Shown here in pieces: positions 19,584 to 27,537 of a stretch of DNA of 64,000 nucleotides. A program made the position numbers and the translations under genes. The notes under the pieces are model-generated. The model saw only the letters and a list, made by a program, of their open reading frames with translations, ran no database searches and had not been told where the DNA came from. Position 1 is the stretch's first letter, and every line of letters begins with the position of its first letter. The stretch comes from Methanomassiliicoccales archaeon LGM-DZ1 (GTDB taxonomy: Archaea > Thermoplasmatota > Thermoplasmata > Methanomassiliicoccales > Methanomethylophilaceae): NCBI GenBank assembly GCA_030168595.1, contig CP115556.1, positions 1,704,095 to 1,768,094 of the forward strand, written 5' to 3'.

Positions 19584-19601
19584 CTCCGGCGGTTGCCGGA
19601 G
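19584..19601 (-). terminator. Hairpin after the CBS/HPF-like gene
   Basis: A 7-bp stem CTCCGGC/GCCGGAG closes a GGTT loop immediately downstream of the gene ending at 19616. There is no clear T tract, so the call is weak. Confidence 0.35.
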
Positions 19602-19615
19602 AATCGGTCCTGCGT

Positions 19616-20797
19616 TCAGGACTTCGTCTTCTTGCGGCGGGAGACGTGGCTGTCCTTCTCGTCCTTGACCTGGGACCCGAGGGCCTGCACGAGGTCCTTG
19701 TTGGTCTGGATGAGGTCCCAGCCGACCGCCTTGGAGTTGTAGGTCCTGCCGGAGATGAAGAGCTTGCCGATGAGGCTGTACTTCTTCTTGTCCCCGCTCT
19801 CGTTGTAGCGGGTGACGTGGATGGTCAGCGACTCGGGCTTGTGGATCTTGCTGACCTTGGACATCTCGTTCCCGATGTCCTCGTACATGGCCTCGGCGTA
19901 GATCTTGTCCTCTTCCTCCAGGCCGCTGATCTGCACGTAGAGCTGGTCCCTCTCGCGGCAGGCCGAGATCATCTCGATGATGTCGTACTCGGTCAGTATG
20001 CCCACCATCTCGTCCTTGTCGAGCACCGGCAGGGTGGAGATGTGCTTCTCGGCCATGAGGTCCGCGGCCACATGCATGTCATCCTCCCAGTCGACGGTCA
20101 CCACAGCGGTGACAGCGACGGACTGCACGGGGATCTGGGTCTTCGCGTCGTTGGTCCCGACGCCCCTCTCCCCGGCCTTCCAGCCGTTCTCGATGATCTC
20201 GTTCATGCCGACGACGCCGACCAGCCTGCCGGCGGAGTTGACGACCGGCATGGTCCTGATGTCGAGGCGTCTCATGGTGTCGACGGCGTCCGAGAGCATG
20301 GCGGTGTCCTTGACGTACTCGACGGGAGTGGTCATGATCTCCCATACCTTCACGTCCTGCAGGGACTTGGTCTTCGCGGCTATCCCTATGAGCGCCGTCC
20401 TGGTGACTACGCCGATGACCTTCTTGCCGGTGACGACGGCCAGCTGCCTGCAGTTGTTGGTGACCATCGTCTCTGCGATCTTCGTGATCTCGTCTTCGTT
20501 ATCCATGGCCGGAAGGCTCGACACCAGGGACCTGAGCTTGGTATCCGGGCTCGCGCTCTTCTTCCTGAGGATGACCGAGTAGCGGATCATCCCGCCGTAG
20601 ATGCCCCCGTCGATGATGGGTATTTCCTGGTAACCAGTCTTGCGCATCAGAGTGAGCGCATCGGACACGGTGTTGTCGGGACTCAGCGTCGGGAAGTCCG
20701 CAGTCATGATGTCGGTGACGGGCACGGCATCGATCTGAGACTTCAGCATCGAGAGCTTCTTGAGATCTTCGAGATCCTTGATTCCCACTTTTCTCAC
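19616..20797 (-). CDS. Protein with four CBS motifs and C-terminal HPF/RaiA-like domain, possible ribosome hibernation factor
   Basis: 393 residues. Four CBS motifs fill about residues 25-285 (e.g. VTDIMTADFPTLSPDNTVSD, and ISTLPVLDKDEMVGILTEYD), arranged as two Bateman modules that usually bind adenine nucleotides. The remaining 100 residues show an alternating pattern (VQISGLEE, a helix, LTIHVTRYNES, KKKYSLIGKLFISGRTYN, helix) that fits the HPF/RaiA ribosome-hibernation fold, followed by a basic tail. This suggests a factor that silences ribosomes according to energy charge. The fold call for the tail is by pattern only. A TATA-like ACTTTTATAGC ends about 25 nt before the ATG. Confidence 0.72.
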   Translation of the reverse strand: MRKVGIKDLEDLKKLSMLKSQIDAVPVTDIMTADFPTLSPDNTVSDALTLMRKTGYQEIPIIDGGIYGGMIRYSVILRKKSASPDTKLRSLVSSLPAMDNEDEITKIAETMVTNNCRQLAVVTGKKVIGVVTRTALIGIAAKTKSLQDVKVWEIMTTPVEYVKDTAMLSDAVDTMRRLDIRTMPVVNSAGRLVGVVGMNEIIENGWKAGERGVGTNDAKTQIPVQSVAVTAVVTVDWEDDMHVAADLMAEKHISTLPVLDKDEMVGILTEYDIIEMISACRERDQLYVQISGLEEEDKIYAEAMYEDIGNEMSKVSKIHKPESLTIHVTRYNESGDKKKYSLIGKLFISGRTYNSKAVGWDLIQTNKDLVQALGSQVKDEKDSHVSRRKKTKS

Positions 20798-20836
20798 CGA
20801 TGTGGATATCGGAATGCACTGCTATAAAAGTAACAC

Positions 20837-20891
20837 ATCCATCCAGCGCCGGCCGGCGTCCGGAAGGCGCCGGCCCCTCGCCTGGATGGAT
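20837..20891. repeat. Large nested inverted repeat between glyS and the CBS/HPF-like gene
   Basis: Outer arms ATCCATCCAG (20837-20846) and CTGGATGGAT (20882-20891) are perfectly complementary. Inner arms GGCCGGCG (20851-20858) and CGCCGGCC (20868-20875) are also perfect. The RNA would form a very stable two-part hairpin. On the minus strand it follows glyS, so it may end that operon, but no T tract follows it. Confidence 0.7.
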
Positions 20892-20935
20892 CCGCGGGCG
20901 CCGGAGCGGGTGTCCGCAAAAAATGATTTATACCG

Positions 20936-22639
20936 TCAGATGTCGGCGAAAGGGGTTCCGGCCAGGAGGCGGGCCACGACGGACGGGGCGTCCTCCGCCC
21001 TGATCCTCTTCTGCTCAGTGGTGTCCCTGTCCCTGATGGTCACGGTGCCCGCGTCGGGGCCGCTGAGGGTGGAGTAGTCGACGGTGATGCACCACGGGGT
21101 GCCGGCCTCGTCCATCCTCGCGTACCTCTTGCCGATGGTCCCGGAGCCGTCGTAGTACGCTTCGACGCGGTGCGTGTGGATGCTTTCGCACAGCTTCCTG
21201 GCATAGTCGTCGAGGCCGTCCTTCTCCATGAGCGGGAAGACCCCGACCTTCACAGGGGCCACCTCGGGCTTCAGGCGCAGGACCGTGTAGTCCTTGGCGT
21301 CGTCGTGGGTGTAGGCGTGCTCGAGGACGGTGTAGAATATCCTGTCGAGCCCGCAGGAGGGCTCGATGACGTGGGGGATGATCCTCTCGCCGGCGACCTT
21401 CTCCTTCACGGTGGCCTTATCGAACATCTCGGGACCGAGCTCGATCGTCTCCCCGCCGACCGTGACGGTGAGCTTCCCGTCCTTCACGTCCCCGGGGACC
21501 GCCGCGTCGATGGCGTCGGCGACCTCTTTCGCCTTGCCCTTGAAGGCGGGCCCGATGTTCCTGCGGTTGGGCCTGAGCTTCTCGATCTCTATCTCCTTCG
21601 GCTCGCTGAACCTCTTGAAGTGAGTGAGGTCCGCTCCGGAGAACTGAGCGTGGCGGGAGAGGTCCCAGTTGCCCCTGTCCGCGATGCCGGTGATCTCCGT
21701 CCATCCGATGGAGAGCAGGGCCTCCGCGTCCCAGCAGTCGTTCGCATAGTGGGCCATCTCATCCTTGAGGTGCTCCCTGAACCTGAGCCTCGCGGGGTCG
21801 ACGCCGGCCCTCACGAGGAGCTGCTTTATGGTGCCGACGAAGTAAGCGAGGATCTGGCTCTTTATGATCCCCTTGTCCACGGCCTCCCCCACCGTCATGG
21901 TGTAGGTCTCGGTGCCGGTGTTGGGCAGGAGGGTGAGGACCTCGTCCTTCATCTCCGCGAAGCGGGGCCAGAAGGGCTCCTGGGGGTCGAAGAACAGCTC
22001 GACCTCCATCTGGTTGAACTCCCTCATCCTGATCATCCCCTGCCTGGGGGCGATCTCGTTCCTGTAGCTCCTGCCGGTCTGCATCACGCCGAACGGGAGC
22101 TTCTCCCTGTTGTACCTGTAGAGGTTGAGGTAGTTCAGGAATATCCCCTGGGCGGTCTCGGGCCTGAGGAACCCGATCCTGGATGAGCCGGGGCCGATGT
22201 TGGTCCTGAACATGAGGTTGAAGTCCTCCACCGGCCCGAGCTTCCCGCCGCAGTCGGGGCAGACCACGCCGTGGTCGGCGAACGCCTGTTCGATCTCCTT
22301 CTCGGTCATGACGTCCGCGTTGTCGCAGAAATCCTTGATGAGGTGGTCGGCCCTGAAGGGGGCGCCGCATTTGGTGCAGTAGGTTATCTTGTCGGCGAAC
22401 TTGTCGAGGTGGCCGGAGGCCTTGAAGACCTCCCTGGGGTTCACGGTCTCGGTGTCGATCTCCGAGAAGCCCTCGCGGCCTTTGAAGAGGTCCCTCCAGA
22501 TCTCCACGATGTTGTTCCTGAGGCTGAACCCCAGGGGGCCGTAGTCGTACATGCCGGCCACGGAGCCGTAGATCTCGTAGGAGGGCCAGATGAAGCCCCT
22601 GCGTTTGCACAGGGACATCAGGTCGTCCGCGCCGCTCAT
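20936..22639 (-). CDS. glyS: Glycyl-tRNA synthetase (archaeal/eukaryotic single-chain type)
   Basis: Class II synthetase, 567 residues, the usual length in archaea. Features: opening LCKRRGFIWPSYEIYGSVAG, YDYGPLGFSLRNNI, motif 2 FRNEI-type loop in GRSYRNEIAPRQGMIRMREF, and motif 3 near PSCGLDRIFY. A zinc-binding pair lies at YCTKCGAPFRADH with CPDCGGKLG. The start codon overlaps the stop of the upstream CBS gene (ATGA), making it the last gene of a five-gene operon headed by the amidohydrolase. Confidence 0.96.
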   Translation of the reverse strand: MSGADDLMSLCKRRGFIWPSYEIYGSVAGMYDYGPLGFSLRNNIVEIWRDLFKGREGFSEIDTETVNPREVFKASGHLDKFADKITYCTKCGAPFRADHLIKDFCDNADVMTEKEIEQAFADHGVVCPDCGGKLGPVEDFNLMFRTNIGPGSSRIGFLRPETAQGIFLNYLNLYRYNREKLPFGVMQTGRSYRNEIAPRQGMIRMREFNQMEVELFFDPQEPFWPRFAEMKDEVLTLLPNTGTETYTMTVGEAVDKGIIKSQILAYFVGTIKQLLVRAGVDPARLRFREHLKDEMAHYANDCWDAEALLSIGWTEITGIADRGNWDLSRHAQFSGADLTHFKRFSEPKEIEIEKLRPNRRNIGPAFKGKAKEVADAIDAAVPGDVKDGKLTVTVGGETIELGPEMFDKATVKEKVAGERIIPHVIEPSCGLDRIFYTVLEHAYTHDDAKDYTVLRLKPEVAPVKVGVFPLMEKDGLDDYARKLCESIHTHRVEAYYDGSGTIGKRYARMDEAGTPWCITVDYSTLSGPDAGTVTIRDRDTTEQKRIRAEDAPSVVARLLAGTPFADI

Positions 22640-23484
22640 TCGCTCGCCCCGGTGATGGCCCTCAGGACGTCGACGTCGTAGATCATGCCGACGATCTCGT
22701 CCTTCGTGCCGTGCACGGGAACCTGTCCGAAGTCGTTTACGACCATCAGGCGGGCGACCTCGCTGAGGGAGGTCTTCCTGAACACCGTGATGGGCTTCTT
22801 GACCATGTAGTCCCTGACCGCCCTGTCGTTGGTCTTGTACATCTCCGTGGAGGTGTAGAACAGCGGCATGACGTTCCTGAGGCCGATGAGCTTGGCATCC
22901 TCGACGCCCAGCTTCTTGGCGTCCTCCTCGGTGAACTGGTCGCTGAAGAGGTCCCTGTCGGTGATGATCCCGCAGAGGCCGCCCTGGCTGTCGAGGACGG
23001 GGGCGGCGACGGTGTCGCTGATCCTGAACGCGTTGACCAGATAGCTCATGGGATCGCCCTCCCAGACGGTGACGCAGGTGGTGCAGATGACGTCCTCCGC
23101 GGTCATGTCGGTCTTCATGCCCCTGATCTCGCGGAGGATATCGGTAGGCGTGATGATCCCGATGAGGCGGCCGTCGTCGACGACCGGGAGCCTGTGTATC
23201 CTCTTGCCGGAGAGGATCTTGGCGGCCTCGGCGACGCTCGCGTCGGGACCGATGGTGATGCAGTCCTTCTTCATGATGAGAGAGAGCTGCTCCTCGTCGA
23301 ATTTCCTGAATATGTCCCTGCGGGACACGATGCCCATGAGCTTCCCGTCGGAAGCGCGGATCACCGGCACTCCGGTGAGGTTGTTCCTGACCATCACGTT
23401 GATGGCCTCGTTGCGGCTGCCGGGCACCTCCACCACTATGGGCGCGGGCGTCATTATGTCTGCTACGGTCTTCATCGCGTTCAC
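22636..23484 (-). CDS. CBS-domain protein (four CBS motifs)
   Basis: 282 residues made almost entirely of two CBS pairs (VADIMTAPAPIVVEV-like opening TVADIMTPAPIVVEV; KPITVFRKTSLSEVARLMVV near the end). No catalytic domain is attached, so it probably senses adenine nucleotides and acts through a partner. It overlaps both neighbours by the ATGA type: usp upstream and glyS downstream. This ties it to stress proteins and GlyRS in one transcript. Confidence 0.9.
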   Translation of the reverse strand: MNAMKTVADIMTPAPIVVEVPGSRNEAINVMVRNNLTGVPVIRASDGKLMGIVSRRDIFRKFDEEQLSLIMKKDCITIGPDASVAEAAKILSGKRIHRLPVVDDGRLIGIITPTDILREIRGMKTDMTAEDVICTTCVTVWEGDPMSYLVNAFRISDTVAAPVLDSQGGLCGIITDRDLFSDQFTEEDAKKLGVEDAKLIGLRNVMPLFYTSTEMYKTNDRAVRDYMVKKPITVFRKTSLSEVARLMVVNDFGQVPVHGTKDEIVGMIYDVDVLRAITGASE

Positions 23485-23864
23485 TCCGAGTTCCTGACCA
23501 CGATCACCGGGCAGGTCGCCAGCTTGACGACCTTCTCGGCGACGCTTCCGACCAGGAGCTTCTTCATCCCTGTCCTTCCCAGGGTCCCCATGACGATGAC
23601 GTCATGGTCCGCGGATTTCTTCGCGATGACCTCGGCGGGGACGCCGGAGAGAACGGTCTTCTCGAAGGGGATCCCGGCGGCCTTGCACTGTTCCTCGACG
23701 TATCCGACCGCGGCATCCGCGGCGGCGTCCGTGGCGTACTTGTCCTTGACGAAGAGCGCGGTGATGTGCCCTTTCGCGGTCTTAGCAAGCTCTACTGCCT
23801 CGGCGACCGCGGTCTTGACCGCCTCGCTGCCGTCGGTGGGCACGAGAATGTTCTGGAAACTCAT
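23481..23864 (-). CDS. Universal stress protein (UspA family)
   Basis: 127 residues from ATG 23864, which begins MSFQNILVPTDGSEAVKTAV. The ATP-binding signature of the MJ0577 type is present: GTLGRTGMKKLLVGSVAEKV, that is G-2x-G-9x-G-S. It is the second of two adjacent paralogues. Its stop overlaps the CBS gene start by 4 nt. Confidence 0.95.
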   Translation of the reverse strand: MSFQNILVPTDGSEAVKTAVAEAVELAKTAKGHITALFVKDKYATDAAADAAVGYVEEQCKAAGIPFEKTVLSGVPAEVIAKKSADHDVIVMGTLGRTGMKKLLVGSVAEKVVKLATCPVIVVRNSE

Positions 23865-23890
23865 TTCAATCCCTCTGATGCGTCCGCGCT

Positions 23891-24334
23891 TCAGTTCTTC
23901 CTGGAAGCGTCGGACCTCACGACCATGACAGGGCACTTGGCGCCCTCGATTACCTTCTCAGCGACGCTTCCCATGAGGGCCTTGCTCATGCCGGTCCTTC
24001 CCAGGGTTCCCATGACGATCATGTCGAAATCCTTGGACGCCTCGTTGATGGCCGATGCCGGGAGCCCCTCGACGATCTTCTCCTCGAAGGGGACGCCGGC
24101 GTCCTCGGCCTTCTTCTTCACATAGGCGACGGCCTCGCGGCCCTCCTTCTCGAGGGTCTCGTAGACGTTGACGATGGCCGCGTCCATAGGCATGTTGGAG
24201 TAGACGGACTGGTCTAGGACGTAGAATGCGGTGACCGTAGCTCCGGAGAGTTTGGCCAGTTCAAGCCCCTTGTCGATGGCGGGGTTCGTGTAAACGCTGC
24301 CGTCGGTCGGCAGCAGGATCTTCCCGATACTCAT
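23891..24334 (-). CDS. Universal stress protein (UspA family)
   Basis: 147 residues, starting MSIGKILLPTDGSVYTNPAI. The nucleotide-binding loop is GTLGRTGMSKALMGSVAEKV. It begins 5 nt after the amidohydrolase stop and is followed 26 nt later by the second paralogue; the insertion of about 18 residues in the middle (YSNMPMDAAIVNVYETLEKE) distinguishes the two. Confidence 0.95.
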   Translation of the reverse strand: MSIGKILLPTDGSVYTNPAIDKGLELAKLSGATVTAFYVLDQSVYSNMPMDAAIVNVYETLEKEGREAVAYVKKKAEDAGVPFEEKIVEGLPASAINEASKDFDMIVMGTLGRTGMSKALMGSVAEKVIEGAKCPVMVVRSDASRKN

Positions 24335-24339
24335 TCGAA

Positions 24340-25368
24340 TCACCTTGGTGTAAATGCCGGGGAGCGGCAGTCCAGCGCGCTCCCCGCGTCCTTGCCCGGG
24401 CACGGGAGCACGCATACGCGCCTCCCCTCTATTGTTCCGTCCAATGCACGCGCGCGATTTAATAACTTCGAACCTGCAGAGGCCATCATGCCCCAGGCCG
24501 CTCCCGGGTCCCCTCCCTGGGACCTGAGGATGTCTGCGGCGAGGGAGGCCTCCGGGCGGAGGTCCGGGGAGCAGAGCATCGCATTGTCGGTGCCGAGCGC
24601 CACCGTGCATCCGGCGGACAGCATCGATGCGAGCGGCGGAACCTTCCCGAAGAAGCGGTTGGAGCGCGGGCACGAGACTATCGGCACATCGGCGTCCGCG
24701 AACATCCTGAGGTCCCCTTCCGCCGCCTCGCACATGTGGACCGCGAACGCGGGTTCCAGGGAGAGCGCTTCTTCGGCATCCTCGCGGATCCTCTCGCTGA
24801 GGTGCAGCGCGAAGGGCTTTCCGGCCCTGCGGCAGGCGTCGGCTATCTTCTCGGCGTACCTGTTCCCGATGTCCGTGAGCGAGGATATGGCTATGCCGTC
24901 CGCCGACCCGAGGATGGCATCTATCTCGGATTGGTCGAACTCCCCGGAGACGGGCCTCCCGAGCACGACGGCGTGCGGGCAGGCGCTCTTGGCCATGAGA
25001 ACTCCTTCCAGGCCCCCCTCGCGGAAGTCGATGAATCTCCCGATCCCGTTGGCGGCGGCCTCCGAATCGAAGCGCCCCATGCTGCCGAGCAGTTCGCTGC
25101 GCGGGGCCTCCCTCAAGTACCTGTGCTTGAGGCCGTCCGGAGGAGCGACGAGCTCTTCCAGGGTCATGCCCGGGCGGACCAGGGGCGCGGCCCCGGCATC
25201 GGCGCAGTGCGTATGGCCGTCGGTCATCAGCGGGACGATGATCCCGGACGCGTCCGGCTCTGCGGGGGGCTTCCCTTCGCCGGCCTCCGCGGCGATCCCG
25301 TCCTCGGCGAGGACATAGCCTTCGCGCAGGGTCCCGCCGTCGAGGAACTATCCTGACAGGCAAAGCAT
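24340..25368 (-). CDS. Amidohydrolase (MtaD/SsnA-like) with in-frame amber codon, candidate pyrrolysine protein
   Basis: Metal-dependent hydrolase with HTHCAD (HxH), HLSE, HMCEA and LGTDNAM metal ligands, the cytosine/adenosine-deaminase-like amidohydrolase set. The conserved N-terminal beta strand segment FLDGGTLREGYVLAEDG is encoded only upstream of the first in-frame ATG at 25227, and that segment follows a TAG at 25348-25350. Six codons further upstream is ATG 25368 (MLCLSG, then UAG), preceded by a strong GGGAGGGG ribosome site and a TATA box at the right distance. Readthrough gives 342 residues with UAG as residue 7. The organism has pylSCD, so pyrrolysine insertion is plausible. Without readthrough, initiation at 25227 would give 295 residues lacking the N-terminal strands. 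Confidence 0.75.
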
Positions 25369-25402
25369 GCCCCTCCCACGGTCCCGCGGATATAAAAGCG
25401 GT
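25369..25402 (-). promoter_or_regulatory. Promoter and ribosome-binding site of the amidohydrolase-usp-usp-CBS-glyS operon
   Basis: On the minus strand GCTTTTATATCC (about 25390-25401) is a good TATA box, and GGGAGGGGC ends directly before ATG 25368. The spacing puts the transcript start near 25369-25372. This supports ATG 25368 as the real start of the amber-containing gene. Confidence 0.7.
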
Positions 25403-25429
25403 GGGAACAGCGCGGACAGGGGGGAGGCA

Positions 25430-26365
25430 TCAGGCCCAATAGGGCTTCTTGACGAACTTGTAGGCCATCAGGCAGGCGGTGGCGGCCTCGCCGCAGCCCG
25501 TGATGATCTGCTTGTATTTCCCCGGGTAATCCACCACATCCCCGCAGGCGAATATGCCGTTGCGGTTGGTGCTCATGTCGACGCCGACCTTGATGAGGCC
25601 GTTCTCGGTGAGGTCGAGGCCCCATCTCTTGAGGATACCCAGATCGGCGGTGATCCCGATGTTGATGACGGCGAGGTCGGCGGGGATGGTCATCTCCTTC
25701 CCGTCCTGCTCGAGCGTGATGCTCTCGAGCCGGTCCTTGCCGTTGAATGATTTGACGGTGGCGTTCATGATCCTGCGGACGTTGCTCTCGTTCAGGTTCT
25801 TCACGTTCATCTCGTCCGCCCTGAACTCGGGCCGGCGGTGCACGATCGTGGTGTCGGTGACAGAATCGGCGATCAACGCCATTTCAATGGCGCTGTTGCC
25901 GCCGCCGAACATCACTACTCTCTTGCCGACCAGGTCCTCCTTCTGCGGGAGGATGTAGTCGATGCCTTTCCCGGTGAGCTCGTCCTCTCCGGGGGAACCC
26001 ATCTTCCTCGGGATGAAATCCCCCATCCCGATGGCTATGATGACGCTCATCGTCTCGTACTCGCCTTTGGCGGTCTTGACGATGATCTTCTGGTCGCCGT
26101 CGATGATGTCCTCGACCTTCTCGTTCTCCCTGATGTCGCATTCCATGCTCTCCGCCTGGGCGTAGAGCTTGTCCGAGAGCTTCCTGGCCTGAACCGTCTC
26201 GAATCCGGGGTAATTGTGTATTCCCTTCTCGGGATAGAGGGCGACGAGCTGTCCGCCTACTTTCCCGGATTCCAGAATGAGCGTGCTCATCATTTTGGAT
26301 CTGGCGTAGATCCCTGCTGTGAGGCCAGCGGGGCCCGCGCCGACGATTACGACATCATAGACCAT
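25430..26365 (-). CDS. Thioredoxin reductase-like flavoprotein (ferredoxin/NADP reductase type)
   Basis: 311 residues. FAD-binding VVIVGAGPAGLTAGIYARS at the N-terminus, NAD(P)-binding VVMFGGGNSAIEMALIADSV in the middle and GIFACGDVVDYPGKYKQ at the end match the TrxR family. The redox CxxC between the two domains is missing, as in TrxR-like ferredoxin-NADP reductases (YumC type), so thioredoxin is probably not the substrate. The TATA box CTTTTATATCC (about 26386-26396) implies a leaderless mRNA starting at ATG 26365. An in-frame ATG at 26377 adds four residues. Confidence 0.88.
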   Translation of the reverse strand: MVYDVVIVGAGPAGLTAGIYARSKMMSTLILESGKVGGQLVALYPEKGIHNYPGFETVQARKLSDKLYAQAESMECDIRENEKVEDIIDGDQKIIVKTAKGEYETMSVIIAIGMGDFIPRKMGSPGEDELTGKGIDYILPQKEDLVGKRVVMFGGGNSAIEMALIADSVTDTTIVHRRPEFRADEMNVKNLNESNVRRIMNATVKSFNGKDRLESITLEQDGKEMTIPADLAVINIGITADLGILKRWGLDLTENGLIKVGVDMSTNRNGIFACGDVVDYPGKYKQIITGCGEAATACLMAYKFVKKPYWA

Positions 26366-26554
26366 TGACGGCTCCATCGAGTCAGGATATAAAAGAATGT
26401 TGATAAACAGTTTAAAAAACGTGGAAAATGAAGCGGTTTCAAGAGTTTACAGGAACTAATCTACGAAATTCGTAGAAGTCTGTCTGAACCCGCCAAAACC
26501 GGCGCCCATTCGCAGTTCATAATGGATAAATATGTTGAACCAGATTCGTCGCGC

Positions 26555-26659
26555 ATGATTGAAATCGATTACGGCAGCTTCGCCGTTGCGATCGTCGCCT
26601 GTGTCATCTACGCCGTTGCGATGTTCATCTTCGATCACAAGAAGAAAACGAAGGACTGA
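26555..26659 (+). CDS. Small single-span membrane protein
   Basis: 34 codons: a short acidic start (MIEIDYGSF), one hydrophobic segment AVAIVACVIYAVAMFIF and a basic tail DHKKKTKD. Start ATG 26555 is about 27 nt after an ATAAATATG box at 26525-26533, the leaderless pattern seen for other genes here. The frame is open to an ATG at 26522, but that lies upstream of the TATA box. A hairpin with T tract follows. No family is recognised. Confidence 0.55.
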   Translation: MIEIDYGSFAVAIVACVIYAVAMFIFDHKKKTKD

Positions 26660-26669
26660 CCGCCCTTCC

Positions 26670-26712
26670 CTGCCGGGAAAGACGGCAGGAAAAACAGATT
26701 CTCTTCCCCTTT
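26670..26712 (+). terminator. Terminator after the small membrane protein gene
   Basis: CTGCCG (26670-26675) and CGGCAG (26683-26688) pair, followed by A-rich and then TTCCCCTTTTTT sequence. A second perfect hairpin GTGCCGG/CCGGCAC lies at 26726-26745 and could end transcription on the opposite strand, where a T tract follows. Confidence 0.5.
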
Positions 26713-26864
26713 TTTGATACTTATAGTGCCGGCGCTCTCCGGCACCGTGCAGGATCCCTGCGTATTTCTCCGCTGTCCGGCCCGGAAACGCCGTTCGTCC
26801 GGCTGATGCCGCCGCCTATCTACCCGGTTTAGCGTAGCATCCGAGATCCATAGTCGAAAACGAC

Positions 26865-26891
26865 TTATATTCAACTATCATTTTGATAGTT
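26865..26891 (+). promoter_or_regulatory. TATA box with adjacent 8-bp palindromic operator upstream of the PNPOx-like gene
   Basis: TTATAT (26865-26870) is followed at once by AACTATCA-TTT-TGATAGTT (26873-26891), a perfect 8-bp inverted repeat between the TATA box and the predicted transcript start near 26895. This is where a repressor would block initiation. The half site CTATCATTT recurs upstream of the hxlR gene at 44001-44017. Confidence 0.65.
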
Positions 26892-26902
26892 AGGTGAAAC
26901 AG

Positions 26903-27301
26903 ATGGTTTCCATTCCCAAAGAGGTTCTCGACCTTCTGGCCGAGGGTGATGCAGTAAAATCGATCGCTACCGTTGACAAGTCCGGTCAGCCCCACGCCAT
27001 TACCGCGGGCAGCATCGGGGCCCTCGACGACAAGACCATGATGATCAGCCAGGTCCTCGCCCACAGGACGTACGAGAACGCTGAGGAGAACAAGAAGGTC
27101 GCTTTCCTGGTGACCAAAGGCCTCAAGTCCTACTCGATCGACGCGGTCCTCAGGGAGACCGTCAGCTCCGGGCCCCTTCTGGACGGCGTCAACCAGAAGC
27201 TCGCTGCCATGCACCTTGTCGCTCAGAAAGTGCTCCTCTTCGATGTCATCGCGGTCTACCAGCAGGGCGCCAACCACGACGCCGGCAAGAAAATCGCCTG
27301 A
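26903..27301 (+). CDS. Pyridoxamine 5'-phosphate oxidase-like flavin-binding protein
   Basis: 132 residues with the split-barrel FMN-binding pattern: VKSIATVDKSGQPHAITAGS, then TMMISQVLAHRTYENAEENK and VAFLVTKG. Such small proteins bind FMN, heme or F420 and often act as reductases. Start ATG 26903 was chosen over GTG 26894, which would coincide with the transcript start. It is a single-gene unit with its own operator and terminator, probably under control of a redox-type regulator. Confidence 0.8.
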   Translation: MVSIPKEVLDLLAEGDAVKSIATVDKSGQPHAITAGSIGALDDKTMMISQVLAHRTYENAEENKKVAFLVTKGLKSYSIDAVLRETVSSGPLLDGVNQKLAAMHLVAQKVLLFDVIAVYQQGANHDAGKKIA

Positions 27302-27316
27302 TCGTCGAGCAAACAA

Positions 27317-27352
27317 GCGGGCTCCGGCCCGCACCTTTTTCTTCTCTCTTTT
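27317..27352 (+). terminator. Terminator after the PNPOx-like gene
   Basis: GCGGGC (27317-27322), loop TCCG, GCCCGC (27327-27332), followed by a long pyrimidine tract with TTTTT. Confidence 0.8.
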
Positions 27353-27537
27353 ATTGCGATTGCGTTGCTGGCACAGACTGCCGGTGTTCCGCTCATCTGG
27401 TTTTTCCGGTTCATCCGTTCGCAGCATGCTGCGGACCGCATACAGGCTCATGCGCAGACTGCTGGGTCTTTGAAAAATATGGCAAAATAAGGAAGAAGTT
27501 TGGATGCGGCAGGGCCTCGGCCCTGCCAAGGATGTTC

